From: Candolleomyces eurysporus
Taxonomy: Eukaryota > Basidiomycota > Agaricomycetes > Agaricales > Psathyrellaceae
Reading direction: 5' to 3'
Assembly (NCBI GenBank): GCA_027579435.1
Contig: JANBPK010000730.1
Coordinates: forward strand, 62,001 to 126,000
Length of the DNA stretch: 64,000 nucleotides
Below the pieces are notes generated by a model, which was not told the origin of the DNA, made no database searches, and was given only the letters and a program-made list of their open reading frames with translations. How positions within the stretch are numbered: the first letter of the stretch is position 1; each line of letters starts with the position of its first letter. This document shows positions 12,380-24,843 of this stretch, in pieces. Position numbers and translations under genes: made by a program.

Positions 12380-13207
12380 GGGGGTTCTGTCGAGTTATTG
12401 CGTGAATACAGAGACTTGGCCGAGGAGGAGAAAAACGAGAGCGACTTGATGTAAAGGACTCGAGCCAGTGGCAACGATTACTACGCTGCACCGGACTGTA
12501 GGGAGGCAATCGGAACGCATAACGCCAACCTTTTGAAATGTAACACAAGCTACGCCAGTGCCCGAGCTTCGGGTTGTCTATTTCTCCACCGAAGTCTCGT
12601 AACTATCCATTTTCGGTGGTGTCCGCCGTGTGTGGGGACTGCCAACCAGCTGTTTGTACCCAGCCAAAAGGGCGAAACGTAATACGCCTCGCGTCCCTGT
12701 CCTGCAACGCGCCTGATCAAACTGTCCAGTCACTAGTCACCATTCTCTTAGCTCCGAAACTCGCTCCATTCCCCAAGGGAATGGATCACTCGATCCTATT
12801 TCTAGCCATTCCCGAAACATGGGAAGAATGAGATGAAAAGAGTTGGTTCCGGTATGGCAGGAAAATGGGTGGATGCGAGACTCGAGGCAGTTTAATTACG
12901 CAAGCACCAAACCAGCAGCATGACTCGGAAGATTCTCAAAGTTTAAATGGCTCCGTGAAGGTTGTACAAAATTCCGCACAACGGCGAACTGAGATTGGGG
13001 TTGCGAGCGTCAGTGCGATTCTTATAAGCTCGGTGAGGGTGTCTATTCGATACGTTTGCAACTTAGTAGAATGATTGATATATTAGCGAGGGGTTGTATA
13101 AACAAATGGCACCATGCATATTATACGTCTGCGACTCTGCGTTGAGAGAAAACGCCGAAACCAATGGATAATAATGGGTCAACGATGACGCTTGAAGCGG
13201 GGGTATT
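12380..13207. other. intergenic, nothing recognised
   Basis: Contains the 5' flank of the MYND gene and the 3' flank of the JmjC gene. The open frames here are short and without splice support. Confidence 0.4.
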
Positions 13208-16200
13208 TCACGATTCAGCCACAGAACCCTTAACTATGGGCTCGAAGACGGAGAAGTAGATTCGATCCCCGTCACGGGCCCCGTTGAGGGACAAGGTCAG
13301 GGTGTTTGGCACTGGTGGAGTAGTTAGCACTGCCCTGTAAAGAGAGGGGATGTATAGATCCAGACCTTCATGAGGAGTAGCAACAGGGCGCAGGGAAGCA
13401 CCGAAACACCAATCAGGCCATATGGAATCTGGCACCACGCCCTGAGCTTTCAGCTGTTGGACAGCAGCGCCGATCAAGGGATCGCTTTGCGCCCAATCCA
13501 ACTGCTTCTCGAAGACATCTTTCTGGGGGACGAATGCAAGCTCTTCATTATTGGTCAACGATGGCGGCATGGGAGAGGGGTTGGCGCCATAAACACGGCG
13601 ATAGTATTCTTGAGCAGCCACAATGATCCATGCCACCTGGGGAACAAAGATATCGCAATATGGGTCAACAGCGTTCCCAGTGGTTCTGCTGAAAAAGTGA
13701 TATCTAGAAGCCATGTAACAGATCAAATCGCGCATGACTCCGCGGGAGTAGATTCTACGCCACCGATGCTCCTTTGATGCAGCGTTTACGTCGAAAAGCA
13801 GTGCGAGCTCGGATTCCCGGAGATGCGGATAGTTGACAGCTTGGGCCTCCCGGTAGCTGAGTATGCAAAAAACATGCTGCAGCTCGATAATGCAGAAAAA
13901 GAGGAAGATTGACCTCAAACCTGGCAGTGTGTCCAGGTCGGGAAGGTGGCCATCCTCTTGAAATGCTGTCAGTGTCGGCGTCAGAGGACAGTTTCACGAC
14001 GTACCTCGATTAGAACGATGCATTTTAGCCATACCAAGATGATAAAAAATCATTTGCCTTTGGAGCATGTTCCAGATTTCCTCGTGGTCGGTATTCGTGA
14101 TGATGTTCCCGAGGAAGAAGCCATGAATGATGCCAGCAACAGTTTTATCGAGGGTGCTTGTCGCGATGAAGTGGCCGCCTTGGCATAGAGAAGGTTCCAA
14201 GGTCCAGACAGCATGAGGTCGGGCTGGGCCCATCAATCTATCCAGTGTGAGCAACGACATGGTGGAGCAAAAAAAACTGAGAACGTACAGGGTTTGACGA
14301 CTAGTGAGGACGATCGCCTCCGTGAAATGGATGTTACGTGTCTCCGTGACGTCAAGCCCAGGATTGGCCCAGAAATTCATCGATGCAAAATCGTGCGGTT
14401 TCATTTCTCGGGCTACAGCCCAGACCTTGACTCCGCATGCCAGAGCAATGAAAGTACCAAACCCGTTCGAATCAATATGCCAGTAATGATGGGCGCCTTC
14501 AGTCGCACACAGGGACCAACGAATATCAGCGATAGGCATTGACAGCGCGGCACAGTATGGTTCAGCGGTGGTTTGGAGATAGGCGCGCGCTTCGGAAGAG
14601 AATGGTGTAACTTCGATCCCAGCGTTAGGGTTCGGAAAATTCAGCGCGTTAAGACTCTTCTTCAGGGCATGATCTGAAGTAGAGTTTCTATAAAGATCCT
14701 CCGGAGTGCCAATGGTGATCCGATGCTGAAAGTTGCCTTCCTCTGCGGCAATGGACTGATCTGAGAGAACACCGAGATGAGGTCACAATAGGTTACTTCT
14801 TTTGAGATTGACTACGCACCTTGTATTTCTGTCGGTTGGCGTATGGATCCCAGTACCCTCTCCAGCCCAGGGATATCGAATTGGACCTCAGGGCGTTCCT
14901 CTTCATTGATAACAATACAGAAGTTGCGCAGCAATTTTTGGATTTCCTGCGTTGGCATCCGATCGAACTGCTTGCGCGTTAAGATATGGAAAATTGAGGT
15001 TTCTGGCTGGGCAACAAAACGAGGCAGCTTCCTGAGATCAGAATCCCCCCNTCTCTGGTACGTAGTCCAGTTGTAGTTGATCGTAAAACTGAGTAAAGGC
15101 GTTGAAATCGCTCTGGTTCTGTAACATGTCAATGAGTCAATTTCTAATGGAAATTATGTTGGTTCGTACATGAAAGAAAGCACGCCATTTATAACTTTTC
15201 CCGTTACAGTCGAAGAATTCAGCGTTGAAAGGATGAGCCAGAGAGTCGGTGAATTTCTAGGCATCCAACTAAGAGAAGGTCAACTCAAGAAATGTGACAC
15301 CTACCACCGATGGTTGGTCGATACGAAGAGCAGGGATACCACCCGTGATTTTATTCTAAACGACAATCAGAAAGGAATCGAAAGGAGTACATGATTACAT
15401 ACCTCCTGTTCCTCCTGCTTCACCCGTATAACTTCGTCGAGCTGTCGTCGTCCATCCTCGCGAGAGAGATGTTCGACAATGCTGGCCATGTCTAGGGCCT
15501 CTGAAACATGGCGAATCTTGCGACGCTTGAGTTTCACTGTTGAGTCTTTAGGAAAATCTTCTCCTGGTTCTGCTTCTGGTTCCTCAATTTCGGAGTGTAG
15601 GGGCAGCCCTCTCTTGCGGGTTGAGTAACGGCGAGGGCTTTCGTTGTGTGTCGGCTTCACCGAAGCGGTCTTGTCAGAAGAAAGTTCATCATCATCTGGA
15701 ATAGGCTGGGGACTTTGGGCATCATCGACTGGCGTAAGAGGAGATAAAGAGCGGTCCGGCGAAAACCCTCCAGTAAGAGGCGTGATCGGGCCCTCAATTT
15801 CTCTAGAAAGGGAGGTGGTTTTTGGAAGAGCATGGCCGGCGTTCTGGCTGGAGCTGTTCGTTGCCTCAACTTCCTCGACCGGTGCATCAGGCGGTGGGGT
15901 GGGAAGTCTCTGCGCTTCTGGTGCGGGATTATGTGTTGGGTGCAATAGGCCGTCGTTCAGGGTGGAGCTGTGCGGCAATCGAGTTCCAGCTTCCTGGGCA
16001 AAAGTTTGGGAGGGGAGAGGGGAAGTGGAAAGTTGCTGCGCTTCAAGATCTACGAGTGGTGAATTGGAAGTGGAGTGATCATTGGTGTCGAGATAGTTAA
16101 CATTGCTTCCCGGCTGAGAGTTCTTTGAATTCGTGTCCCCATTGCGTATGTGCTTGAGCATAAGATCGGATAGCGGCCACGTTTCAGGTATGTCACCAAC

Positions 16201-17645
16201 AACGTCGCCCTCGAAGAGTTTGAGAGGGTTGTCATCGGTGGCATTGTCGACTGCGAATCAGGGAATCAGCGTCCTAAATTTAAAACGAGGGATTCTTTCT
16301 ACCTTTCTTATAATAGCCAGCAACATCAACAAGCTCTTCGTCCCATTTCCTGTCTTTCCATGATTCAGAAAGCCGCAAAAGTGTCTGCACTGAATTTTGC
16401 ATTCCGCAAGATTGTCGAAGCACCTCGGACAGTATATCTCGATGCAGTCCTTCTAGAACAGGCGGATAATCATTACCAAGCTCCTTGCAAATCTAATGAT
16501 TGTAATCAGCCGCCAAAATCTGCGCTGAAGGAGAAGATAACTTACGACGACCAAGTCCTCCACAGAAAGTGATTCTTTGCTCAGGATATTCGGAATCAGA
16601 AGGGCCACAGGTGTTATAAACATGGCGATCTGGAAAGGGCATCGAAGCCCCTTCATGGTACCGGAATTCTTCAGAAGATAGGAGAGGTCGGGAAGCCCCA
16701 CACCTAGAATGCTCTCAAGCTCGGTTAGATTATTGGGAAGTTCAGTGAACCCCTGGGGCGAGGATGCTTAGTCACGAACAAGGAGTCAGCATGTATGCAC
16801 ACACCATGCGCATAAAGGCCACATTCAACGCAGCAACCGAGAAATTTGCCAGGATCTTAGCACATTTGGACGAAGCAACGGATGCCGTAGATTCACCCAA
16901 AATCTTCAGGGCAACAGCTTGCAAGGACTGTTCGCTTTGTAAGGATAATGGGAGCGCTGTGCCATCGGAAGGAACGCTGAACGAGCTTGCAAGTTGAGAG
17001 AGCGATTTGGCTTGCAATCGGAACGCATTCAGAAGGGCCGGTAAATCGGCCAAGTGTTGCCATATCTAAGGCGGGAATGGAGTTTCACTGAATAGAGAAG
17101 AAGAGAGCAGCGATTAACATTCGTACCTTCGTATTCGTGGCTATTCCAGACCAGGTCTGTCTTTTCTTGTGCCGTAAGACTTGGTCTATTTCCTTCCCAG
17201 AAATCCAGGCAAGAGTGTCGTAGAACTTGTGCACACACAAGTACCCACTGAGCAACTCTGCTGCTGGCCGGCTAAGTTTCCCATCTGGGCGAGTAGCAGT
17301 CGCCGCGGTAGCCTGAACACCAGGAGCCAAGGGCTGGGCAGAGAAGCCTTGGGTTGGATCGTCCACGACCAGGTCATATAAACGATAGGGTCCATTCCAG
17401 ATCTTCGCTGGTGTTCGGAGGTCAGAGTCAAGTGTGTCGAGCGCGTCGAAGAATTTCTGACCGAATATGTTAATACACGAAGTCATAGGCATCTCACCAA
17501 CTCTCACCTTAAACTTGTGATCTTGAGGAAATACTGAAGACAAGAGACCGTCATGGAACAAGGCACTGGTGCGTAGCGGTAATAAGGCTAGGATAGCGGA
17601 CTTTCTGCGCAAGCTTTCAGTCGATTGCTCTCCGTTGAGGGCCAT
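13208..17645 (-). CDS. JmjC-like cupin oxygenase, large multi-exon protein
   Basis: Eleven exons (17645-17127, 17065-16805, 16752-16546, 16492-16303, 16250-15403, 15355-15308, 15256-15170, 15118-14820, 14760-14289, 14237-14005, 13956-13208) sum to exactly 1,304 codons including the stop after removing the N at 15051. All junctions are GT-AG and in phase. Residues about 1-370 are helical. About 370-640 is a Ser/Pro/Glu-rich disordered linker with basic RRYSTRKRGL and KLKRRKIRH motifs. The C-terminal region carries HHYWHIDSNGFGTFIALACG (H-x-D of the metal site) and, about 80 residues on, RPHAVWTLEPS (third His), as in JmjC/cupin Fe(II) enzymes. JmjC proteins demethylate histones or hydroxylate proteins; the substrate here is unknown, and no PHD, ARID or other reader domain was seen. 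The family is multi-copy in Agaricomycetes from memory. Confidence 0.72.
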
Positions 17646-18284
17646 GGTAGAACACAAGTAACACTAATACCTGTGGCTGGCCCAACAGTGGTTGGGATCA
17701 AACAGGTCACGAGAAATTGCTTCCCGGGTCTAAACTCTCGTGGCAGCACGGACGCATTCCGAGCCCTTATAACCGAGATTTGATTGCCGCGGTTGACCAA
17801 CCGAAGCAGAGACGGATTCTTGAAGGTTCTACTCGTCGCATCCCTACCTCTTTTCCACGTTTCTCGGTCCCATACACACCCTGAGGTAGAAACATTCGGC
17901 GTAGGATGAACTAATCCTTAAGCTACAAAACAATTTTATATAGCACAAAATGTTAAGGAGCGATAGGAAAAGTAATCTGAATAGAGCGTTCATGACGGCC
18001 TTTAGCCGAAGATCCAGACAACGGGGGCGAATGGTGATGGCAAAAGCTGGGCCAATTTGTATTCTGGAATTGCCGAGCTGGATTGGGTTGAGTGCTTTGA
18101 CGAGACGGAGATGCGTAGCAAAAGCTCGAACGGTGTTGATGAGAATGGCGGGCAGTTTGAGTGCTGGGATGAGTATATTGAGAGTCGGGATGAGTTTGGT
18201 TTCGTTGGCAGCAGTAGCGTGTTCGTTTTGGTGGCTGTCGCATGGAGCTGAAGAACGGCTCAGCGGCGGAGCCAAAGGTCACGA

Positions 18285-19445
18285 TCAAAATGCTCGAATC
18301 TGAGAACGTGGGTCTAGTGGGAACTCTTCGACCAGTGGCCTTATCATCAACGACTTTGCAAGGGCCTGGAGTGATCGCGTGAATTTCAAGGGTTGGAATA
18401 GCCATCGGTGTGTTGAAAAATCGTTCGATAACCTTCTTGAAACACTGCGGGTCTTCAAACGGTGCAACATGTTGAAGGGAATGGCAGTAGAGATCAAGGA
18501 ATCAAACTGAGCAGCTGTGAAGCCAACCGGAGCGGTGGGCAATGTTTCCTTCGTGGTTGGTAGTGTTTCGACCGGATGGGATGATGGGTCCGAAAGCTGG
18601 TGACAATTGTTAATGCGGAGCAATGGGATTTCGTGAGACACATACTGAATGGTGTTTGAAGCATCCGACAGACGGGAGGAGAGCTGAGGATCAACAAATA
18701 TGACGTTGTCAGACGGGACAGCTCGATAACGGGAAGTTAACAGCATTGAAATGTCTTCAATCTTCCATTAATTGTCTGAATGACATGCTGGGAACTGGTT
18801 TCAAAGCTGGGAGAGGACTCGATGGCTGAAGGGTGACGAAAGGGCTTGAGGGAGCTGGTTGGAACGGTTGACTTCGGATAGACTGCTTTTTCTTAACAAA
18901 GTATTGTGAGACGGCCTGAAAGCGTCACCAGAACTCTCTGAATTCGGCCAGATTTTGCATGAGCTGCGAGTTGGTCGTCAAATTAAGGTGTGCGAGGTCG
19001 CTGTTGTTGTATCAGTGGCTGTCTTCTGCGCCTGTATAGTTGTAGGTGAGGAGCTTCTTGTACCCCTCTCATTCTACTTCTACCTCTTTCTCGGAGATGG
19101 ATGTTCCAACGTAGGCGCAAAGCGAATGGGACCGGACCAGAGATCCGATCTGAGAGAGGGAAATTGTATTCGTCGCAAAGATCATCGAATTCTTCGAGAA
19201 AATCGTTCAGAGTGTGTGCGGTTCCTCGTCCCGGTCAGGAGCGTTGTGGCCATAGCGTCCTGGGAGCGANTTTGGTTGGCCTGAGACTGCCGTAAGGCAC
19301 TGAAGAACGGAAAGGGAGGTGTGAGGCGACTGGGGGACTTGGGAGACGTTGTGTGGAGGCCAGGAGTAAGCCTATGGTAAACGGGCGAAATGAGATCGTG
19401 CTCTAGGGCAGTTAGAGCACTGCAAGCTTTAGGTGATGTTGTCAA
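18285..19445 (-). pseudogene. possible degenerate coding remnant (gag-like?)
   Basis: Broken minus-strand frames. One frame at about 19,110-19,220 contains a segment beginning LNDFLEEFDDLCDEYNF, and another at about 18,900-18,960 has LAEFREFW followed by FQAVSQYF; both resemble helical gag-type sequence of Agaricomycete retroelements. Stops and an N (19,270) separate them, and no protease, reverse transcriptase or LTR pair was found. The adjoining 462-bp frame (18746-18285) is Ser/Thr/Pro-rich. Plus-strand frames over the same interval look no better. I regard this as weak. Confidence 0.2.
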
Positions 19446-19879
19446 GTCCGAAGATTGGCGGAGTAAATGGGTGTGGCGCTGAAGAGAGGTCTAGAACCCC
19501 CTCGCGGTGGGCTCCAGCTGTGAGAGAGCTCAATATGAAGGGGTGTCGAAACAACGAAGGCCTGATAGCTGACGGCTCGAGGTGTGAGGAGGCAGAACGA
19601 GTGTATTCTTGACTACGCTAAGTGCAGACAAGATTGATGACGACGAGAGGCGAGACGAATATAACGAAGGGCAGGCGAATGCAAAATGACTGTGGAGTCG
19701 GTCATCCAGGGTCAGGTCACACCGGTCACAGTGACTTATAATGAGAACGTAATTTGTCAAATAAAAAAACCTTATCCCGGATTGCCGGTGAAAATCAGCA
19801 AAACAAAATCGTCGAATCCGACCAATACAAAACCAACGAATTCAATGAAGCAAAAAACAAAAGGATATTCTCGCCGAAT

Positions 19880-21483
19880 TTTTGATCGAATCAATAGAAA
19901 TGGCCTACAATGCCCCAAGTGAGGTCCGTCCTGCACACATACCACCGATGTTAGTGGGATCAAATACGTTTTGTTAACGCGAAACGAAAGAGACGACGTA
20001 CCTTGACCCCAGTCAAAGCGTGCCTCAAAGTCTTAATGAACACCTTTGTCCGAACTTTAATCTCTTTCCTCGTATCGTGCAGAACTTTCAGCATATCTTG
20101 GTTTTCCCAAGGTTCGGGTACTTCAGACGGGCCCTTGGAGACCGACGAAAGAACCAATTCTGGGAAAAAGATTTGCGTTGTTAGGGGAGGACGTAACAGT
20201 AGAGTAAATGTGACGCACCTCTATCCTGTGGGTCGAGCGCATTAACCATCTCTACGACCTCTTCCGAGCCGAGATCAGGCACTTCGAAAAGATAAAATGC
20301 GTGCATTAGTGGCTCTTTGAGATTCGTTAGCCGGCCCTCCAGAAGAATTGCCTTCTCGATCATCTCCACACTCGTATGTTGGCTATGACCGAGTGGGGTC
20401 AGTACGTACGTTCAATCATAAAGGAGACGGCAGACGTACCTCTCAGGGAACGCGTCCTTGACAAGATCACGCACTCTCTGCGCCGTGGCAGTCAAGCCAT
20501 CTGACGTCGAGTGCTGCTGGAGAAGGTGCTGCTTGTTGAGATACTCCAATTTCATAGGGTCCAATGTTGAGTTTCGGTGAGTGACAGAGGTTAGGTCGAA
20601 CTGTCAAAACTTTAAGCCAAGGTCATCCAGAATGCAGAACGAAACAAACACACTTCGCTAATCAACCGAGGCAGCGTATGCACCGATGTAACTAAGTATC
20701 TGGAGCATCGGTGCCTGATTGATGGGAGTGTGTTGAAGGGGATTTAGGCTTGGGTTCGGTCGGTTCGGCGAATGGGTCATGTCGGGCGGCCAAACCGGCC
20801 AGTGCCAGCCAGTTGAGTACGAGATAGCCTCCCATACTCGTTTCTAGAGTTCCAATAAATCAGGAGAACAAATCGAGGCGGCAGGAGGGGAACATACGTT
20901 GCAGTCATCAGCTTGGATCTCGTCATTCCGTTTCGACATTTTGGACCCATCGGCGTTGAGTAGGTTGGGCAGGTGGGCGAATTGTGGTGGTTGTGCGAGG
21001 CGTATGGATCGAAGTGAAGTGGAAGTGAAGGAAGCCATTCCTATGAATTGCGGCCGTTAGTAATGTTGTTTACTTCGAGGAATATTAGACTTGCCTCTCC
21101 ACGCAGAACATGTGTTGCGCCCATTCCATGGTCATCGACAACGGATGCCAGATGGTAAGTGAGGGAGAGATCCGATTTGTGGAGGATAGGGTCTGTGGCG
21201 GGCGACGCATGGGCATCCTAAAATTGACCAAAAATGAGGTCAACCCCACCAGGGTGCGTTCGGAGTTGAGTTCCCTCGAAAGGATGTAAGTACCAGGAAC
21301 TTGAAAGACATGACTATCGAGACCCTTACATTCAATCGAACGACGGACTTTTGACTGTGCCGCCTCCTCTTCAGTGAGGTGGAGACATTGTCTGTCGTAA
21401 GTTGCATTGGACCCAGTTCTTGCAAGTTTCTCTCGGACTTCAGACAGCCCATCCATGCCGCAGAAACAGCGGCTGGCGGCCAT
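19880..21483 (-). pseudogene. 5'-truncated glutamyl-tRNA synthetase (mitochondrial type)
   Basis: Remnant of a class I glutamyl-tRNA synthetase. Read on the minus strand, the pieces follow the order of the real enzyme: SRCFCGMDGL and TYDRQCLHLTEEE (insert domain), [20 protein letters not shown], the KMSKR region (LPNLLNADGSKMSKR at about 20,950), NWLALAGLAARHD, then the anticodon-binding half with LDPMKLEYLNKQHLL, LEGRLTNLKE and ALTGVK followed by DGP near 19,930. Introns are still recognisable, one with a GC donor (about 21,092). The N-terminal Rossmann half with the HIGH motif is absent upstream of 21,483. There is at least one 1-nt shift without an N near 20,990, and the C-terminal end does not match the family. 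It is therefore unlikely to be functional. It could be a decayed host gene or a captured fragment. Confidence 0.7.
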
Positions 21484-21605
21484 AATTCAAGGGAATGGAG
21501 ACGGCTCTGAGGGAAGCTGTAAATGTCGCCGTCTCATGGTAGGCTCCGTGTAGCTGTCGTAATATTAATAGTCCCAGTCGTCATCATCACCTAACGTATT
21601 GCCAC

Positions 21606-22005
21606 TTAGCGACCGACGGCCTTGGCGTACAAGCGGGAGAATATAGACGAACCATCCATAGCGACGTCCACGTCTTCATCATCCTCTTCCTGCAAAGAGG
21701 TGCGTTGACAGGATTCCGAGAATCTCTGCCCCTGGAAGCCCAACGAGCCAATAGCCGCCATATCTAAGGGCGGCCAGGTTCAGCCAGTACATAACATGAA
21801 ATTCGTATCGTGCACCTACCAAACGATGATTCACTAGATGAAAGGCTGCTTGAGCCCGCGTTCCCCGATGACCTGACTAGGCTAAGAGATGAGCCTTGAG
21901 CAGCTGGAGTGGATGAAGGCGACATGGGCATTCTAGACGCCGTCTCGGTGGCAAGTGCAGGCAAAGGGTCGTCGTCGAGGACTAGGCGAGGAGGATGAGG
22001 AATCA
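21606..22005 (-). pseudogene. 3' end of an unidentified gene
   Basis: Two minus-strand exons. The first begins right at an intron acceptor (22,005) and is Ser/Pro-rich (LATETASRMPMSPSS); after an intron with donor GTAGGT the second reads from a DMAAIGSLGF segment through an acidic run (EEDDEDVDVAMDG) to a stop at 21,608-21,606. No upstream exon exists because the divergent plus-strand gene starts within 200 bp. The product is not recognised. It lies directly upstream of the truncated synthetase copy in the same orientation. Confidence 0.35.
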
Positions 22006-22193
22006 CTAGAAAAGTAATTTGTCAGCGACTGACTTGGCGGTTCCGATCAATGGGTTCCCACCTCTTCCTTCACCCCAAACCATCGACAGTTTTCGTCACT
22101 CGAAACGTCGAAAGGCGACTTTAACCACGCTCTCTCAGAACTGTAACTATTCGTCACTCGAAAGCTACGGCTTCTTCCTTCGCCTTTTTCTCA

Positions 22194-24843
22194 ATGGACT
22201 CCGAGGGAGAATTCGAGGGCCTGTTTCAGCATCATGACGGAATCAGATTCTACTCGCCGAATAGCCCTATCATTACCCCCTTATCACTCGAAGACCTGTC
22301 TGTGGGGGAAAACCCATTCCAACCTCGAGGACACAGGAGATCTGAAGTGCGCTACGCAGATATCCTCCGACCTCGACTTTGGCAAAAAGCGTTTTATTGG
22401 ATGTCTTTCATTCCTACCGAACATTGGCACAAGACATACAATCTCCCACCCATTCGAACTCTCAGTGTGTTGCCGACAATCTACTACTCGACCGAACCCG
22501 GTAAACAAGGCTTCCACATCGACCCGAACGACCCATTCAGGCTATTTGAAGACGATATCTACCGAGCCATCGCAGCGTTACGAAACAAGTTCGAACTGCC
22601 ATGCGTGCTCCCCTTCTTACCAAAAGCTCTGGGCTACCTGGATTTCTACAACAAAAAATCTCAATTGCTTCATGCTCTGGAAGAAGCAAGGGAATGGTTC
22701 TCCGTATGGCTGGGGGCCTTGTCGTATTGCCTTACGATGGCCCAAACACGTCGGGAGGACACGGAGGAATTCAAGTTTGGATACCCAGAATACCGCCAGG
22801 TCCTTAGAGATGCCGGACTATCAGATGGGTGGATTGACGATATCGTTCGCTCGCCAGTCGGCCAATTAGTACTTGCGCGTCCTCGAGTCGGCTGTGTGCT
22901 CAAGTTGATCGGGCGTCATCCGGACCAGCCTTGCCCTGACTGGTTCATTGCAAATGGGATACCGATTTGGTACAAGTGGGAAAAAGAAGAAGAGGACTGG
23001 GTGAGGTTCTACGCGCTCGCTTTTTGGGGGCCCAAGAAAGTTGCTGCGGGACCTATCGCAGACAGGGGCAGGGTTNGAGGAGGGCAGGGTTGAGGAGGGC
23101 AGGGTTGAGGAAGGTATGGGTCAACCTGAATTGATGGAGGAGGAAGGTACAGGTCAACCGGAATGGGTGGATTTTTTGGAGACCCGCGAGGCACAATACT
23201 CGCATATTATGGCCACGGAATCCCCCATTGCTCGCCGACGTCGTGAAAATCGTGCTCGAGATCCCCCAANCCCGGTCGGCGGCCGTTTTCGAGTGGTGGC
23301 CCAAGAGCGAGGATCTCATGAAGTGGGACAGGGTTCCCGTTCCTGTAAAATTTCGAACCGAGACCCTTACGATGTATGCCAGACATCAAAGACGATACGA
23401 TCCTTTCTTCAACGAATGGGATTGCTCCGACAGCTTCAACTTCGATGACGGCTATGTATTGGGTGAGGATTCGGACGAGGATGATGATGATGATGGCGAG
23501 GGCGGGGCTACAGCAACACTTCTGGTCTCCAAAGCCGCACCCATTAGAGTTGCTACATCCGAGGAACAAGTCACCTTTGACCCCACTCCAGATCTCTTCC
23601 GACCACCATCGCCCTCGACCTCCAACCCTTTAGACACGTCCCCGCCCTTATTGGAACCCCCTTTCGATCCATATGAAGCCGAAGTTGAAGAAGTTTTCGG
23701 CAAATACTACGGATTTTGTCCCCCCGTTCCCGGCACCGAATTCCCTGATCTCTCAATCACAGAAAGCTCAACTGATGCTTTTTTGCGCTTGCTGGGACTG
23801 CTTAGAGAGGATCCATCAGATATTCCCTACTTCACAAGCCCTCATCACCAAATTGCGCGCCTATTTCTTGATTCAGCAATTGGGATCAAGCCTTCTACTT
23901 CTTCTCTGTCAGATCTCAATGACTCTTCTCTAAGCCCTGTCCGATTGCTTCCCCGCTTCGACAATATTGTTCCGCTCAACCTCCAAAGCCGTCCTCAAAA
24001 CCCTGCATGCCTCGACAGTGGCAATCTCCTGTATGTTTTTGACTTTTCCCAACCATGTGTGCCTTGGAAACTTGCGACATTTTCCCCAATTACCGCCCTC
24101 TTCATCTGCCGGCTTCCTCCTGAATACACCGAAACATCAATCGCGTTCCATCTTGTCCAGCGAGGCATACCTTTCCGAGTGCTTCATCCCCCTCCCCACA
24201 TCCGCAAGCCACTAACTGCGGCCCTGTCTTTCATGCTCCCAGTTCGTCAATGGGATCACCAATTCACCAAGGAGGACTATGAAAGTTATCTCCATAACCG
24301 AACGATGGTACTTGGGCAACCTCATATGCAGGCAGCTCTGAGGCGGGGAGGTCTTGTTTGGCGCTTGGCTATTGGGGTTATGGGGTTTTCGGATGTTGCC
24401 AGGCAGCCGACACTGTGGGGCGAGACCTTTTCACCGGGCGCAAATCTCTTCGAAGATACAGCGTCCACTGTCGAGTTGGATCTCATTTGCGGTGCATACG
24501 AATGCATCACAGGTGCGGCAGATTTGTTCTGAATCACACTTGTGCTAATTCAGTGTTTTTAGTCGATGGCAAAAAGCGTGCTCTGAAGTCGTGGTGGCCA
24601 TTGGTTCGATATTATGAAAAGCCGGAGTGCGGCGAAAACCACGGACATTGGTCCAATCGAAGAGAATCCTGGTACCAAGACAGACTGTCCGATATTTCAG
24701 CGTCAAATGCACAACCTCTCTCCTACACTGAATGGAAGACTCGGCAGCATGGCGTCAAGGCAATCCGCAACTTTCTCACCCACATTTCAAAATCATCTGC
24801 TAACCTCATCGCGGCCCACTCCTTGAGCTCGGCAACACTGTAA
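22194..24843 (+). CDS. hypothetical protein of a repetitive Agaricomycete family
   Basis: Exons 22194-24512 and 24563-24843 give 865 residues when two N characters (23,076 and 23,270) are dropped; both otherwise shift the frame by +1. I recognise the layout as a large family of unknown function in Agaricomycetes: an N-terminal domain with CPDWFIANGIPIWYKW (about residue 250), a short charged linker with a ETREAQ motif, VFEWWPKSEDL, YDPFFNEWD, an acidic run (EDSDEDDDDD), a central region and a C-terminal part with WRLAIGVMGFSDV, LDLICGAYEC and LKSWWPLVRYYE. An in-frame 15-bp tandem repeat (three copies of a RVEEG-coding unit) lies at about 23,068-23,115. No catalytic motif is evident. Members occur near transposons, but I cannot say whether they are mobile. 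Start ATG 22194 is the first in frame. Confidence 0.68.

Noticed and set aside
17950..18303. 117-codon plus ORF with hydrophobic stretches
   Set aside because: Low-complexity composition, no splice support, and equally open minus frames.
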